A stretch of DNA of 64,000 bases. Origin: Nitrospirota bacterium. Lineage in GTDB: Bacteria; Nitrospirota; Thermodesulfovibrionia; Thermodesulfovibrionales; Magnetobacteriaceae. The notes below the pieces were generated by a model. It had not been told where the DNA came from. It saw only the letters and a program-made list of their open reading frames with translations, and did no database searches. The stretch is taken from assembly GCA_015233015.1 (NCBI GenBank), contig JADFYO010000002.1, forward strand, positions 57,585 through 121,584. Direction: 5' to 3'. Below are positions 1 to 7,698 of this stretch, piece by piece (the stretch's first letter is position 1; each line of letters starts with the position of its first letter). Made by a program: the position numbers and the translations under genes.

Positions 1-585
1 AACATTTTGAGACTTGTCGCCCTTGAGCGCCCTGTTTAAGTCAACGGTATAGACCTGTCCACCCCGTATCAGCGACACCTCGGATGTCTTTGCGCTTGTC
101 GAGACGCCGCCTGCCTTTGCAATTGCCTGAAGGAGGGTCATGTTCTCTTCCATCGTGATGACGGTTTGAGTTCCTACCTCGCCCAGGACAAATACCTTCT
201 TGCTCGTTATCGTAACGGCGTTTATGCTTACCCGTGGCTCAATGAAATAATAGGCCAATTTCTCCTCGAGTTTTTTCTCGGCGTCCTTAACCGGCATGTC
301 TGTGACCTTAATTTCGCCTATCAGGGGAACAGATATCATGCCGTCCATTCTGATTTTCAGATTGCTGAGAGAAAGTTCATCGTGTCCGAATACCTTCATC
401 ATAATAATATCGCCTGAGCCGAGGGCAAAACTCTGGTCTCCCGCAGGTAGTGGATTTTCAGGGGTTACCGGTATTGGGGGCATGATGCCGGCTGAGGCGC
501 ACCCAAAGAAAAACAGAACCACGACGGCAACAAGCCTTCTAAGCAACACCCCTGCCGCTCTGGATTTATATTTACTGTTCAACAT
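1..585 (-). CDS. Polysaccharide export lipoprotein (Wza/poly_export family), 3' part outside window
   Basis: The reading frame is open from an ATG at 585 to the window edge, giving 195 codons with no stop, so the C-terminus lies outside. The N-terminus has a basic stretch, a hydrophobic run and a cysteine (FFFGC) typical of a lipoprotein signal. The segment GSGDIIMMKVFGHDELS is the classical start of the poly_export domain. It is followed by MDGMISVPLIGEIKV and then an SLBB-like part (KKVFVLGEVG, LLQAIAKAGG). Wza-type proteins form the outer-membrane channel for capsule or exopolysaccharide. An in-frame ATG at 600 is an alternative start; neither has a good ribosome-binding site. The family is secure, but the exported polymer cannot be deduced. 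Confidence 0.88.
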   Translation of the reverse strand, partial: MLNSKYKSRAAGVLLRRLVAVVVLFFFGCASAGIMPPIPVTPENPLPAGDQSFALGSGDIIMMKVFGHDELSLSNLKIRMDGMISVPLIGEIKVTDMPVKDAEKKLEEKLAYYFIEPRVSINAVTITSKKVFVLGEVGTQTVITMEENMTLLQAIAKAGGVSTSAKTSEVSLIRGGQVYTVDLNRALKGDKSQNV

Positions 586-712
586 CGCTGTAATAAACAT
601 AACATAGTGTCAGTATATGTTTCAAGCTGCCGATTATTCTTAGCAGGGCAACTGCATTACCCATCGCAATAGTGTACAATAAAGACTGTTATCGCATTTG
701 TAAGGGAGAACA

Positions 713-1204
713 ATGGCACTAATTGCAAGCGGCATATTCGCCGCCTTACTCATCGGCAGGCTTGTCCGGCTTGTCCTGGTCAGACTAAAGGTAATAAAGG
801 GCGGCGCCAGTACGATTAACGATATTGTGCTGACCTATTTAATTACGCTGGGTGTCCTTATGTTAATCGCCAGATGGCAGGCAAGGCTGTTTATTCCCGG
901 TGTTGCGGTTATGATACTTTACGACATTGCCCGGCTTAAAATATCCCCCCGGAGTTATGAAAACCAAAACGGCAGACGCCGCAACGGGAGGGCATATTCC
1001 CCGGGCGACCCTTATACAATACTCGGCGTCCACAAACACGACTCGACAGAGAAAATAAGACAGGTATATAGAAAACTTCAGGAGACATACCACCCCGATA
1101 AACACGTCTCTGACTCTACGGAGGCGTCCATAGAGCAAAAGACCGAAAAGATAAAAGAAATCAACGCGGCCTTCGAGTGGATATTGAAAGACCGCGGCCT
1201 GTGA
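713..1204 (+). CDS. Membrane-anchored J-domain (DnaJ-like) protein
   Basis: The 163-residue protein has two predicted membrane segments in the first ~75 residues (around 3-20 and 40-72). A short basic, Gly/Arg-rich linker leads to a C-terminal J domain. The J domain shows DPYTILGV, a basic helix II (KIRQVYRKLQETY) and the diagnostic HPD motif in YHPDKH, so it should stimulate the ATPase of an Hsp70 (DnaK). The layout resembles small membrane-bound DjlA/TerB-like co-chaperones but lacks a TerB domain. The ATG at 713 follows GGGAGAAC, a plausible ribosome-binding site. It is divergent from the upstream export gene and monocistronic as far as visible. The client is unknown. Confidence 0.85.
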   Translation: MALIASGIFAALLIGRLVRLVLVRLKVIKGGASTINDIVLTYLITLGVLMLIARWQARLFIPGVAVMILYDIARLKISPRSYENQNGRRRNGRAYSPGDPYTILGVHKHDSTEKIRQVYRKLQETYHPDKHVSDSTEASIEQKTEKIKEINAAFEWILKDRGL

Positions 1205-1223
1205 CAGAACAACATAATCACAC

Positions 1224-1407
1224 CCTAAATCCACCATCACATTAAAGGGTATCCATGTGAAATCCCGTGGATACTGCCTCCAACCATCTCCAAACATTAT
1301 TCCATCGTGAGAAAAATATTTTCATTAATGTAAAAGTGTTATGTCTAAAAACCGTTGTATAATGATACGTTACACTCTTTTCCCATAATTTTGATGGTGG
1401 ATTTAGG
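1224..1407. mobile_element. MITE-like element, 184 bp, with perfect 16-bp terminal inverted repeats
   Basis: CCTAAATCCACCATCA at 1224-1239 is the exact reverse complement of 1392-1407. The 4-bp sequence ACAC directly flanks both ends (1220-1223 and 1408-1411), as expected for a target-site duplication. There is no meaningful coding capacity inside. An internal 7-bp hairpin lies at 1249-1255/1268-1274. A TATAAT box at 1358-1363 points toward acs. The terminal sequence resembles the IS end at 63880 (CCTGATTCACCATCA). Together these features suggest a non-autonomous element mobilised by an IS1380-like transposase; the family assignment is inference. Confidence 0.6.
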
Positions 1408-1527
1408 ACACTGTGCTGTATTGAAAAATACACAAACTAAATATTATGATACGGTAACGACAGATAACCATAACGACAGATAACCGTAAATATTAAGTAA
1501 TAGATAATTATCTTGAGGAGGTACTAT

Positions 1528-3516
1528 ATGACGGAAGCCCGGAATATCGATGTACTAATGGAAGAGAACAGATTATTTCCACCGCCTGCGGAGTTTTCAG
1601 AAAAGGCCCATATAAAAAGCATCGGGGAGTACACGAAAATCTACCAACATTCCATAGAAGACCCTGAAGGATTCTGGGCCGGCATGGCTGAGAAGAATCT
1701 TCATTGGTATAAAAAATGGGATAAAGTCCTCGATTATGATTTTAACAAACCTTACATCAAATGGTTTGAGGGCGGCAAGTTAAACGCCTCTTACAACTGC
1801 CTCGATAGATTTATTAATACTCCGGCAAGGAACAAGGCTGCGATTATCTGGGAGTCCAACTTTGGAATAAACAACAAGACATACACGTATCAGCAGCTCT
1901 ACTATGAGGTCAACCGGTTTGCCAATGTGCTGAAAAAACATGGAATAAAAAAAGGCGACAGGGTGACGATATACCTGCCGATGCTCCCTGAGACGGTTAT
2001 TGCTTTGCTGGCGTGCGCCAGAGTAGGGGCAATTCACAGCGTCGTATTTGGCGGTTTCAGCTCCCAGGCATTAAAAGAGAGAATACAGGACTGCAAGTCA
2101 AAGCTGGTGATAACGGCAGACTACGGCGCCAGAGGCAGCAAGCTCGTCCCCCTCAAGACAAACGCGGACGCGGCAGTCGAGCACTGCCCTTCGGTCGAGA
2201 AAATGATAGTCGTCAAGGAACACTCCGCCACTTCAGACGGCATTGCAAATGTACCCGGCCGGGATTTCTGGTGGCACGACGAGATAAACGCCCCTGACAT
2301 TAAATCCTACTGCGAACCGGAGTGGATGGACGCCGAAGACCCGCTGTTTATACTTTATACCTCCGGCTCGACCGGCAAGCCCAAAGGGGTGCTGCACACG
2401 ACGGGCGGCTATATGCTATACACAAACACCACGTTTAAATGGATATTTGACTACAGAGACGAAGACGTGTTCTTTTGCACGGCCGACATAGGCTGGATAA
2501 CCGGACATAGTTACATCGTATATGGCCCTCTTAGTAACGGCGCCACGGCTATTTTATTTGAGGGCGTTCCCACGTACCCCAATCCGGGGCGGTTCTGGGA
2601 TATCGTCGAAAAACACGGCGTGAATATATTTTACACCGCCCCGACGGCTATCAGGGCGCTCATGAAAGAGGGAGACCACTGGGTGAAGCAGCATGACTTG
2701 TCATCCCTGAGACTAATTGCCACAGTCGGCGAGCCGATTAATCCAGAGGCGTGGATGTGGTACTACAATACGGTTGGAGGCGGGAAGCTGCCAATTGCAG
2801 ACACGTGGTGGCAGACAGAGACAGGAGGCATACTGATAACCCCGCTGCCCGGCGCTATGACCCTAAAACCAGGCTCTGCGTGCAGGCCATTTCCCGGCAT
2901 TGTCCCCGTTATATTAAAAGAAGACGGCACACCCGCTAAGAAAAATGAAGGCGGCTACCTCGCAATAAAGAAACCCTGGCCGGGAATGCTCAGGGGGACA
3001 TACGGCGACCCTGAGAATAAGCGTATCAAAGAGGTATATTTTTCGAGATTCCCCGGCGTATATTTTTCCGGAGACGGCGCCAGATGCGACGAAGACGGCG
3101 ACTACTGGCTGATGGGCAGAATAGACGACGTAATAAATATCTCAGGCCACAGGCTTGGCACCGCCGAAGTGGAATCCGCCCTGGTAAGCCATGAAGCGGT
3201 TGCCGAGGCGGCAGTTGTAGGATTTCCACACGACATTAAGGGCGAGGGGTTGTATGTGTATGTTACGTTAAAAGAAGGCTATGCAGATTCCGATGAGTTA
3301 AAACAGAAACTCATCGACCATGTCAGGTCGGTAATCGGAGCCATCGCAACTCCAGACAAATTACAGTTCTCCCCCTCGCTCCCAAAGACCAGAAGCGGCA
3401 AAATCATGCGCAGAATACTCAGAAATATCGCCAGAGGCGACATAGAAAACCTTGGCGACACAAGCACCCTGGCCGACCCGCTTGTTGTGGACGACCTGGT
3501 CAATGGCAGGCAGTAG
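1528..3516 (+). CDS. acs: Acetyl-CoA synthetase (AMP-forming)
   Basis: The 662-residue enzyme activates acetate with ATP and CoA through acetyl-AMP in the cytoplasm. Seen in sequence: the P-loop-like motif [11 protein letters not shown] (from about residue 277), [21 protein letters not shown], the hinge/A8 region [14 protein letters not shown], and [11 protein letters not shown]. In that last motif Lys625 is the catalytic lysine, which is reversibly acetylated in Acs enzymes. Length matches the Acs family (~650). I chose ATG 1528 because TGAGGAGGT lies 7 bases upstream; an in-frame TTG at 1513 falls inside that site. A MITE-like element sits immediately upstream and may carry its promoter. 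The transglutaminase gene overlaps its 3' end. Confidence 0.97.
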   Translation: MTEARNIDVLMEENRLFPPPAEFSEKAHIKSIGEYTKIYQHSIEDPEGFWAGMAEKNLHWYKKWDKVLDYDFNKPYIKWFEGGKLNASYNCLDRFINTPARNKAAIIWESNFGINNKTYTYQQLYYEVNRFANVLKKHGIKKGDRVTIYLPMLPETVIALLACARVGAIHSVVFGGFSSQALKERIQDCKSKLVITADYGARGSKLVPLKTNADAAVEHCPSVEKMIVVKEHSATSDGIANVPGRDFWWHDEINAPDIKSYCEPEWMDAEDPLFILYTSGSTGKPKGVLHTTGGYMLYTNTTFKWIFDYRDEDVFFCTADIGWITGHSYIVYGPLSNGATAILFEGVPTYPNPGRFWDIVEKHGVNIFYTAPTAIRALMKEGDHWVKQHDLSSLRLIATVGEPINPEAWMWYYNTVGGGKLPIADTWWQTETGGILITPLPGAMTLKPGSACRPFPGIVPVILKEDGTPAKKNEGGYLAIKKPWPGMLRGTYGDPENKRIKEVYFSRFPGVYFSGDGARCDEDGDYWLMGRIDDVINISGHRLGTAEVESALVSHEAVAEAAVVGFPHDIKGEGLYVYVTLKEGYADSDELKQKLIDHVRSVIGAIATPDKLQFSPSLPKTRSGKIMRRILRNIARGDIENLGDTSTLADPLVVDDLVNGRQ

Positions 3517-5551
3517 TGTACGCCACGCATCATTGCTTAACGTCTTGCTTCGTACGTCGAACTCGTTTCATTCGATAAAAGTCGAAGCAGCCGTTAAGTT
3601 AACGTCCTATGCAATTGCCCTGACCGGCGCTGTAAGCGTAGCCGCCTATGTGGAATACGCTTACAGCGCTATCTTCCTCGTTGTGGTTGTTCTCTCCGCA
3701 TACCTTGATTATAAGAGAGGCGACGCTCTGCATAATAATGCCAAATGGTATTTGCCGCGTTGGGTTATCAATGTGTTGTCGGTTGCCGTTATAGTCTTGT
3801 CAGGGTTTCGGATGCACAGCGAAGACTTTGTCGAGCCGGTCGTTGAGGCATTGTTAGTCCTGCTTTCGATTAAGTTTCTCGAGAACAGGAGCTTCAGAGA
3901 CTACATGCAGATTTATCTGATTTCGCTGTTTCTGCTGGCGGGTTCGGCGCTTTTGTCGATAGATCTGTCGTTTTTCCTTTACTTTATGATTTATTTCTTT
4001 CTTATCTCTCTGGCCATAGTGCTGCTCACGTATTATTCACAGGCCCCGGCGCTCATTCTGCAGAGGACGGTATTCGTAAAAATAATTTTAAAGACGATGG
4101 TAATTCCGCTTTTTGCGATACCAATGGCCGCGGTTATCTTTCTGGTCCTGCCGCGGTCCGATTATCCTTTTTTCAGCTTTTTAAACCGCTCAGGCATTGG
4201 CAGGGCGGGCTTTACCGACAGCGTTAAATTAGGCGGCGTCTCCTCGATACAACAGGACCCAAGCGTCGTATTCAGGGCGGCTATGGAAAAAATTGACGAT
4301 GAGGCACTCTACTGGCGGGGAATCCTGTTTGACATGTTCGACGGTACGTCATGGAAGTCCTCGTTGGCCGATGACCCGGCAGACATCCAGTCCGGCTACG
4401 CCATTCCCAAAGGCAGGCAAGTTCCACAGACTATATATCTTGAGCCATACGGAAATAAGTATCTGTTCGCCCTGGATAAGCCTGTATCCATATTCCTGAA
4501 ACACGCCCGTTCCCCCGGTGGCTTCATATATCTTACAAAAGAACCAATAAAAGGCAAACTGCGTTACGACGCCGTCTCCGTGATAGAGGAAAAACGACAG
4601 GGTGCTGACAGTCCGCCCGATATGGAAAAATATCTGAAACTGCCGGATGACATCCCCAAGGGCATCGCCGCTCTGACCTCCACACTTGTAAAAGGGAAAA
4701 AACAGCGAGACGCCGTTAACGCCATATTAAAACATCTAAGAGACGGCAGCTACTCATATTCGCTTGACAACCTGCCCGCGTCTCAGTCGCCGCTTAGTGA
4801 ATTCATTTTTGTAAAGAGGGCGGGAAACTGCGAATACTTTGCCTCGGCAATGGCCGTGATGCTTCGTGCCGCCGGCATCGCCGCAAACGTAATCGGGGGC
4901 TACCGTGGCGGGCAGTATAACGCAATAGGCGGCTACTACATGGTCACACAGAAAAATGCCCATGTGTGGGTCGAGGCATATATCGACGGCGAGGGTTGGA
5001 CACGCTATGACCCCACGCCTGCCGCCGACTCCTCTTTAGAGAAAACAAGGGGGGCGTTCCTGCGCACACTGCAGACCGCCTTTGACGCGCTCAATTATTA
5101 TTGGGGTGTATTCGTGATAAACTACAATTTCGACAGGCAGTTGTCCATGTTCAAAAGGCTCAGGACGAACATCAGGATACCCGCGTTGAAATCGTCTCTG
5201 CCGCGGATTAAAGCTCAATTAAGCATATTGATAACAACATCTTCTGCTGTTACGGCATCCCTTGCAATATTATTATTAATAGCCGCGCTGAGGTTTATTT
5301 CTTTTAATAAAACCCCGGAAGAGAAGAGGCTTCTTGGCGGCTTTATTAAGAAACTCGGGCAATTCGGGTTTGTGAAGAGACAATCCGACGGCCTCGAGGA
5401 GTTCGTATCGTCTATAACCGACGACAGCCTCAGGCGCGGGGCAGGTATGTTCGCCTCAGAGTTCGAAAAGATATATTACAGGGACGAGAGGTTTACAAAA
5501 GAGCATGTAAAACGCCTCAGGGCGATGCTCCGGTCGATGCGGCCATTGTAA
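3503..5551 (+). CDS. TgpA-like membrane transglutaminase (DUF3488/Transglut_core)
   Basis: The protein of about 682 residues starts with several hydrophobic helices in the first ~210 residues (DUF3488/TgpA_N). An extracytoplasmic transglutaminase core follows, then another membrane helix (~570-590) and a C-terminal DUF4129-like tail ([28 protein letters not shown]). The catalytic triad is visible: Cys443 in [20 protein letters not shown], His487 in NAHVWVEAY and Asp503 in RYDPTPA. In TgpA-like systems a MoxR ATPase and a DUF58 protein usually sit nearby; neither is seen here. ATG 3503 overlaps the acs stop by 14 bases without a strong ribosome-binding site. TTG 3530 is an alternative start. 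The family is clear; the substrate is unknown. Confidence 0.88.
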   Translation: MAGSSVRHASLLNVLLRTSNSFHSIKVEAAVKLTSYAIALTGAVSVAAYVEYAYSAIFLVVVVLSAYLDYKRGDALHNNAKWYLPRWVINVLSVAVIVLSGFRMHSEDFVEPVVEALLVLLSIKFLENRSFRDYMQIYLISLFLLAGSALLSIDLSFFLYFMIYFFLISLAIVLLTYYSQAPALILQRTVFVKIILKTMVIPLFAIPMAAVIFLVLPRSDYPFFSFLNRSGIGRAGFTDSVKLGGVSSIQQDPSVVFRAAMEKIDDEALYWRGILFDMFDGTSWKSSLADDPADIQSGYAIPKGRQVPQTIYLEPYGNKYLFALDKPVSIFLKHARSPGGFIYLTKEPIKGKLRYDAVSVIEEKRQGADSPPDMEKYLKLPDDIPKGIAALTSTLVKGKKQRDAVNAILKHLRDGSYSYSLDNLPASQSPLSEFIFVKRAGNCEYFASAMAVMLRAAGIAANVIGGYRGGQYNAIGGYYMVTQKNAHVWVEAYIDGEGWTRYDPTPAADSSLEKTRGAFLRTLQTAFDALNYYWGVFVINYNFDRQLSMFKRLRTNIRIPALKSSLPRIKAQLSILITTSSAVTASLAILLLIAALRFISFNKTPEEKRLLGGFIKKLGQFGFVKRQSDGLEEFVSSITDDSLRRGAGMFASEFEKIYYRDERFTKEHVKRLRAMLRSMRPL

Positions 5552-5652
5552 AGGTGGGCAATAGGGAAAAAATGATGAACGTAGGGTATTCCTATTTTGG
5601 CTTGACAGAGAGCGGCTTGGTTTTTAAGATTTTGTGGGTCAAGGTTCAACAT

Positions 5653-5677
5653 TAGACAAAAGAAGGCTTTTTGTCTA
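5653..5677 (+). terminator. Hairpin after the transglutaminase gene
   Basis: TAGACAAAA at 5653-5661 pairs perfectly with TTTTGTCTA at 5669-5677 around a 7-base loop, about 100 bases after the stop of the transglutaminase gene. No U-tract follows the stem, so it could equally be a weak or bidirectional terminator. Confidence 0.35.
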
Positions 5678-5972
5678 GTTTGCCATGTACCCACCGTCAA
5701 TAAATAGGGATGTGTCCCTATAGCCTCCTACTTACGTGTTACCCTATGCGGAAATCAGTTACATTCGGGGACATGTGAAATTTAACGGTGTTCCGAATTC
5801 AGCCACTTTTCCTTTTGTTGTTGTGGTGTTCAGGCAGAGGTAAATTGGCAAACCATTCTGTCTAATGTTGTGAATTATATTTCTCTTGCTAAATTTATAA
5901 CTTAGATATTATAATCCTTCCAATAAAAGGAAATGTAAATTATATTATTTTTTTTCTATAGAGGAGGATAAA
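5678..5972. other. AT-rich gene-free spacer at left edge of accessory island
   Basis: No gene is supported here. The near-palindromic 12-mer GGGATGTGTCCC lies at 5707-5718, and its exact reverse complement reappears at 7662-7673 beyond the next three genes. The final 90 bases are very AT-rich and end in GAGGAGGATAAA directly before the next ATG, so they probably contain its promoter. Confidence 0.4.
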
Positions 5973-6539
5973 ATGCCTAACATAACAAGTTACGAACAAT
6001 TTCGTCCAGGATTTAAATTTGGCGACTTGCTTCAGTGGGGTGGGGTATCACTATTAAGTAAAGCGATAAAGCTGAAAACGGAGGACGATCGTCCAGATTA
6101 TGAAAAACAACATTGGATTAATGTGAATCACAGTTCCCTTTTGATCCGCTTTCCTCTTTATGAGGGACCAGAGGATAGGGTTTGGACAACCGAAGCCGTT
6201 GGCTCCGGCACCACTTTGCATCTCCTTTCCATTGACCTCCAGAATTATTCCGGCAAATTATGGTGGTATCCTTTAAAAGATGAAGTTGGAACGGATGACT
6301 ACCGCAAAGAAATTGGCATAAGAGCCTTCAAGTATATCGGTATCCCTTATGCATACGACCAGTTGATGGAGCAACTTGTCGAAAAACCAATAGTGGACAC
6401 AAAGCGATTATTCTGCTCTGAATATTGCCAGTTGTGCTACAGAGGAGAGCAAGAAATTGGAAAACGTGCTCTTAATCCTAATCAGATGCCAACGCTTGGA
6501 ATATTCAAGGAACCGATATTGATTTATGACAGTATGTAG
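5973..6539 (+). CDS. YiiX-like permuted papain-fold (NlpC/P60 superfamily) hydrolase
   Basis: The 188-residue soluble protein has no signal peptide or membrane segment. It shows the YiiX/YebB-type order of catalytic elements: GDLLQW near the N-terminus, His53 in VNHSSLLIR, Glu74 in WTTEAVG and Cys148 in LFCSEYCQ. In the circularly permuted NlpC/P60 fold the histidine precedes the cysteine, as here. Family members act as amidases, peptidases or lipid hydrolases. The start follows an excellent GAGGAGG site. The next gene encodes a phospholipase-like barrel 27 bases downstream, so the pair probably forms an operon. Base composition is more AT-rich than the flanking core genes, consistent with transfer. 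The fold is fairly sure, the substrate unknown. Confidence 0.7.
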   Translation: MPNITSYEQFRPGFKFGDLLQWGGVSLLSKAIKLKTEDDRPDYEKQHWINVNHSSLLIRFPLYEGPEDRVWTTEAVGSGTTLHLLSIDLQNYSGKLWWYPLKDEVGTDDYRKEIGIRAFKYIGIPYAYDQLMEQLVEKPIVDTKRLFCSEYCQLCYRGEQEIGKRALNPNQMPTLGIFKEPILIYDSM

Positions 6540-6566
6540 AATGTACAATAAGGAGGGGGTGGAGCG

Positions 6567-7313
6567 ATGAGACCGTTTTACATTATAGGACATAATCCTA
6601 ACACTGTATCCGATGCTATGAATTATTTGCGAGCAGGAGCTAATGCTATCGAGCCAGATGTCCATTTTACGGATGGCGATTTTTATATGGGAGAAGGAAC
6701 GACAAGCAAGGATTTATCACTTGCCGATTATCTGAAGGGGTTGACGCTTCAGCTTAGAGTAAGCCCCTCATATGTTCCGGCGCTAATAACGTTTGATACC
6801 AAAAACTCAACTGGCAACATATTGGCGATGCTTAAATGCATTCAGGATAATTATTCGTCTCAGTATGAGGATACAGCAATTCTCGTTACCCGTTCACAGG
6901 CGACCACAGACGAACATGTGTTTTTCCAGGCAGCGACACAGGCTACCTTGCCTAAGAAATTCGCCGTCGGGGTGGACGAAAATACCCAACCCGAATATGC
7001 CGATGTTTTTTATAAATCTCTCGAGATAAAAAATTACACATATGCCGACGGTATTTCGATACAACTTCCGCTCCTTTCCCGCATATTTTGGAAAAGAATC
7101 GAGGAGGCCGTCTCTATGCGTGACAAAGGTGACAGTTTTAAAATGGTATATTCCTGGACACTAGACTTGCACGACGATATTGAGGCGTTTCTTAAACTCA
7201 ATGTTGATGGTTTAATTACGGATAGCCCTGGCATGCTAAGGAAGCTTATTGCTTCTGACCCATTTTCAAAGCAGTATGGGTTAGCCACAGTTGGAGACAA
7301 TCCTTTTAAGTAA
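6567..7313 (+). CDS. Sphingomyelinase D / GDPD-like phosphodiesterase barrel protein
   Basis: The 248-residue protein has the opening of a PI-PLC/GDPD TIM barrel: YIIGHNPNT with His9, then LRAGANAIEPDVHF with Glu29 and Asp31. This spacing matches His12/Glu32/Asp34 of spider-venom sphingomyelinase D. LADYLKGL and ALITFDTKNS also match conserved stretches of that family. The second catalytic histidine (His47 in the venom enzymes) is not present; the aligned stretch reads FYMGEGT. No signal peptide is visible. A strong AAGGAGGGGGT site precedes ATG 6567. It is adjacent to the YiiX-like gene. It may be a diverged phosphodiesterase acting on lipids or glycerophosphodiesters, or a non-catalytic relative. 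Confidence 0.68.
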   Translation: MRPFYIIGHNPNTVSDAMNYLRAGANAIEPDVHFTDGDFYMGEGTTSKDLSLADYLKGLTLQLRVSPSYVPALITFDTKNSTGNILAMLKCIQDNYSSQYEDTAILVTRSQATTDEHVFFQAATQATLPKKFAVGVDENTQPEYADVFYKSLEIKNYTYADGISIQLPLLSRIFWKRIEEAVSMRDKGDSFKMVYSWTLDLHDDIEAFLKLNVDGLITDSPGMLRKLIASDPFSKQYGLATVGDNPFK

Positions 7314-7318
7314 ACACT

Positions 7319-7612
7319 TTGAAGGTCGGCGCTATTGACGAAATCACCATGCGCACGATAGGCGTGCTTTACTTGCCGTCTAAGCGTTCTTTTTTACCTG
7401 ATGATATTCGGCGTATCCGCACGGCCAACCATGTAAGCCAAACCGTATTTGCGGTGTTCCTTGTCATTGGCAAGACGACGGTGCAACAGTGGGAACAGGG
7501 ACAAAATAAACCAAACGGCACAGCGCAACGCCTTCTCGATATTATTGACCGCAATGGACTTGCCGCACTTGGCCTAAGATATGCCAGAGCGCAAACACCC
7601 AACCGGCCTTGA
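7319..7612 (+). pseudogene. HigA-like XRE antitoxin remnant, 5'-truncated
   Basis: The translated stretch KVGAIDEITMR ... DIRRIRTANHVSQTVFAVFL ... TTVQQWEQGQNKPNG ... DIIDRNGLAAL matches the HigA/COG2944 type of XRE helix-turn-helix antitoxin. The usual ~20 N-terminal residues are missing: an in-frame stop sits at 7307-7309 and similarity starts right after the stop of the preceding gene. Translation would have to start at TTG 7319 or ATG 7349, and neither has a good ribosome-binding site. No partner toxin is present. I read it as a fragment left at a recombination junction, though a shortened functional regulator is possible. Confidence 0.55.
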
Positions 7613-7679
7613 AGCCGAAAGACTCTTAGCGGCCATAAAAGGCAGCCGCCATGACAGTATTGGGACACATCCCAATTAA
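7581..7679 (+). pseudogene. Remnant of a tyrosine recombinase/integrase N-terminus
   Basis: A 32-codon frame begins MPERKHPTGLEAERLLAAIK and continues GSRHDS before leaving the family pattern and stopping. This resembles the first ~25 residues of phage-type tyrosine integrases, which typically read '(R/K)K.LT..E.E.L..A.K..RHG.RD'. Similarity is lost where the 12-mer GGGACACATCCC (7662-7673) begins. All catalytic parts are absent. It overlaps the antitoxin remnant by 32 bases. Short length makes the assignment tentative, but an integrase stub next to two cargo genes is coherent. Confidence 0.4.
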
Positions 7680-7698
7680 AGTTCGTGTGGCGCTGGGG

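Noticed and set aside
863..1297. Minus-strand frame opposite the J-domain gene
   Set aside because: Antisense to a gene with a clear HPD motif, and it crosses the MITE boundary; no ribosome-binding site or similarity.
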